64,000 nucleotides of DNA from OLB6 sp964620125 (lineage in GTDB: Bacteria; Bacteroidota; Ignavibacteria; Kapaibacteriales; Kapaibacteriaceae). The notes beneath the pieces were generated by a model. The model was not told the DNA's origin. It worked only from the letters and a program-made list of their open reading frames with translations, and ran no database searches. The stretch is from contig CAZUGQ010000018.1 in the NCBI GenBank assembly GCA_964620125.1, positions 1 to 64,000 of the forward strand. Reading direction: 5' to 3'. The position numbers and the translations under genes are program-made. Below are positions 62,942 to 64,000 of this stretch, piece after piece (positions within the stretch are counted from its first letter, which is position 1; every line of letters begins with the position of its first letter).

Positions 62942-63740
62942 GATTGAAACCGAAGGCAACCCCGAGCGACTGAACATTCCGTACTTCTTCACTCTGGAGC
63001 GCTATGACCAGCGCCGCGCTCTGGAGTCGCTCATCTTTGCCAGCGAAGAGCCACTCACACCACGAATGATGCATCGCATCCTGGTGTTAGAGGATCCGAC
63101 GCATGATGTACCTGGCCAACAGCAGTTGCCACTGGATACTATGCAGCCACCGGAAGCCACGAAACCTGAGCCCCCTTCCTTCGAGGTTCCAAAGGACTAC
63201 TTCGAAGAGTTGGTTGACGAGATTAATGACGAGCTGGAGATGGGGGACAGGCCGTTTCGCATTGTTCGCATAGCAGGCGGCTTCCAGTTTGCAACAACAC
63301 CACAGCACGGTCAGCTTGTACAACGATTACTCAAGGCCCGCAATCGCCGCCGACTAACGCAGGCCGCCATGGAAACGTTGGCAATCATAGCATATCGACA
63401 GCCAATTACGCGGAGCGAAGTGGATGCCATCCGTGGAGTGAACACAGGCGAGGTACTGAATTCACTCGTTGAGAAGGAGTTGGTGGCAATAGTTGGGCGG
63501 TCGGAGGCCGTAGGAAAGCCAATCCTGTACGGCACCACAGATGAGTTTCTGCGCGTGTTTGGCTTGAACTCTCTGACTGACCTACCAAAACTTCGCGAGA
63601 TTGATGATCTTTTGAAGACCACCACCACACTCATCGAATCAACGGAAACGGTGACGCTGAATGCCGACCACCGCGTGCTGCGGCGTCAGCTTGACGAACT
63701 CATCGAAGGTAACCGCAGCAGGCCGGAAAAAGACAAGTAA
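62934..63740 (+). CDS. scpB: Segregation and condensation protein B
   Basis: Kite subunit of the SMC-ScpAB complex that dimerises and binds ScpA. Two winged-helix domains are seen: the N-terminal one starts ALESLIFASEEPLTPRMM; the second has AMETLAIIAYRQPITRSEVDAIRGVN and LYGTTDEFLRVFGL. An insert of about 35 residues rich in Pro and Gln (90s region) and a charged C-terminal tail are longer than in B. subtilis ScpB (268 vs about 200 residues). No gene follows for at least 68 bases. Confidence 0.94.
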   Translation: MTEIETEGNPERLNIPYFFTLERYDQRRALESLIFASEEPLTPRMMHRILVLEDPTHDVPGQQQLPLDTMQPPEATKPEPPSFEVPKDYFEELVDEINDELEMGDRPFRIVRIAGGFQFATTPQHGQLVQRLLKARNRRRLTQAAMETLAIIAYRQPITRSEVDAIRGVNTGEVLNSLVEKELVAIVGRSEAVGKPILYGTTDEFLRVFGLNSLTDLPKLREIDDLLKTTTTLIESTETVTLNADHRVLRRQLDELIEGNRSRPEKDK

Positions 63741-64000
63741 CCGAAGTATTGTTGGCGCGTTTAGTAGAAAGAATCTGGATGTGTGTCAACTTAGGTAAGA
63801 GGTATTTTATGTTTAAAGAGGCACCCCTCAGTCTGGCAACAGCTGAATCCACTCAATTACTCACCGTTACCCAGGGTGGCGTTTCACTCCTCACTAGCAT
63901 CAGTCCTTCGTCACGTAATTGTAGGTTCAACGCTTGGTCGACAGCACATTCGTGTATTAACAAACTTCTATATATACTTTGCCTTTGTTTTGCGATCCAA
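63741..64000. other. Right-end intergenic stretch with an open frame to the window edge
   Basis: 260 bases without a recognised gene. A frame opens at ATG 63809 with AAGAGG seven bases upstream and runs without a stop for 64 codons to the edge. The translated part is rich in Ser, Thr and Leu and contains LTVTQGGVSLLTSISP, which resembles a dispersed intergenic element I recall from Bacteroidota genomes more than a real protein. No tRNA, promoter match or terminator is clear. Confidence 0.25.

Larger units (their letters stand above)
2916..63176. other. Dispersed octamer AGGGGGCT, at least 21 copies inside genes
   Basis: Reading AGGGGGCT on the plus strand: starts 3972, 7197, 10376, 11664, 20152, 25670, 27392, 34943, 37893, 43595. 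Complement AGCCCCCT: 2916, 6949, 15933, 17816, 29186, 34592, 49388, 52046, 57830, 59657, 63169. All lie in coding sequence and in different reading frames. A 4-G version (AAGGGGCT) occurs at least nine further times. This is a whole-window compositional signal, not a local repeat. Confidence 0.8.

Noticed and set aside
63960..63990. TATATATACTTTGCC near the right edge as a -7 element
   Set aside because: The TA and TTTG parts do not have the required two-base spacing; no gene follows in the window to support it.

Overview
The window is a gene-dense piece of a bacterial chromosome of roughly even base composition. It most resembles the Bacteroidota/Chlorobiota (FCB) group, perhaps a Kapabacteria- or Ignavibacteria-like lineage. 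The reasons are a TonB-dependent receptor, large exported proteins with Ig-like and type IX-secretion-like C-terminal domains, a FlgD-type Ig domain, an AIM24-family protein, and promoters that match the Bacteroidota -7 element TAnnTTTG. One of these promoters, before rpsF, also has a -33 TTG at 20 bp spacing. I see no rRNA, tRNA, CRISPR array, complete insertion sequence or prophage. No gene-free stretch exceeds 300 bases; the longest is the last 260 bases.

Layout. 0.1-2.1 kb: TonB-dependent receptor. 7.8-2.1 kb (minus): one likely operon panD - GlmU-like uridylyltransferase - methylmalonyl-CoA epimerase - gpmA - exported TldD-like protease - exported TldE-like partner lacking the metal site. 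7.9-15.2 kb: AtuA-like small protein, lipoprotein, kynureninase, rlmB, a 58-bp perfect palindrome, lysS, an M50 site-2 protease and a GT39 glycosyltransferase. 19.1-15.2 kb (minus): corA - amidase - ABC exporter. 19.2-26.3 kb: rlmD, then (minus) S1-domain protein, FlgD-Ig protein and subtilisin-like protease. 26.3-30.5 kb: rpsF-rplI without rpsR, a TIGR01777 epimerase, a two-lipoyl-domain E2 acyltransferase, dtd. 30.5-35.5 kb: AIM24-like protein, M1 aminopeptidase, thyX and a di-heme peroxidase lipoprotein.

35.6-48.2 kb: a run of twelve plus-strand genes. The first seven look like a surface-sugar pathway (glycosyltransferase-like protein, SpsF-type cytidylyltransferase, split transketolase, class III aminotransferase, PtmA-like SDR, NeuB-like synthase). 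They are followed by a sterol-desaturase-family hydroxylase, an LpxH-like phosphoesterase and a MacAB-like ABC/FtsX/adaptor cassette. This set matches no characterised nonulosonate pathway I know and is the best candidate for an undescribed pathway. 51.4-56.2 kb: secA (minus), an unknown small protein, cysteine desulfurase, YceI and an 820-residue exported Ig protein. 60-56.2 kb (minus): hisC - hppD - gdhA, amino-acid catabolism. 60-63.7 kb: ansA - alr - scpA - scpB.

Three genome-scale signals run across the genes. First, the octamer AGGGGGCT (or its complement) occurs at least 21 times by manual count, always inside genes and in different reading frames, where about two are expected by chance. 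Second, a repeated arrangement TAnnTTYG followed by 3-5 bases and ATG, with no ribosome-binding site, suggests leaderless mRNAs. Third, the 58-bp palindrome spans the rlmB stop codon and the lysS leader. Gene starts, motif counts and family names come from reading the sequence by eye, without database searches.
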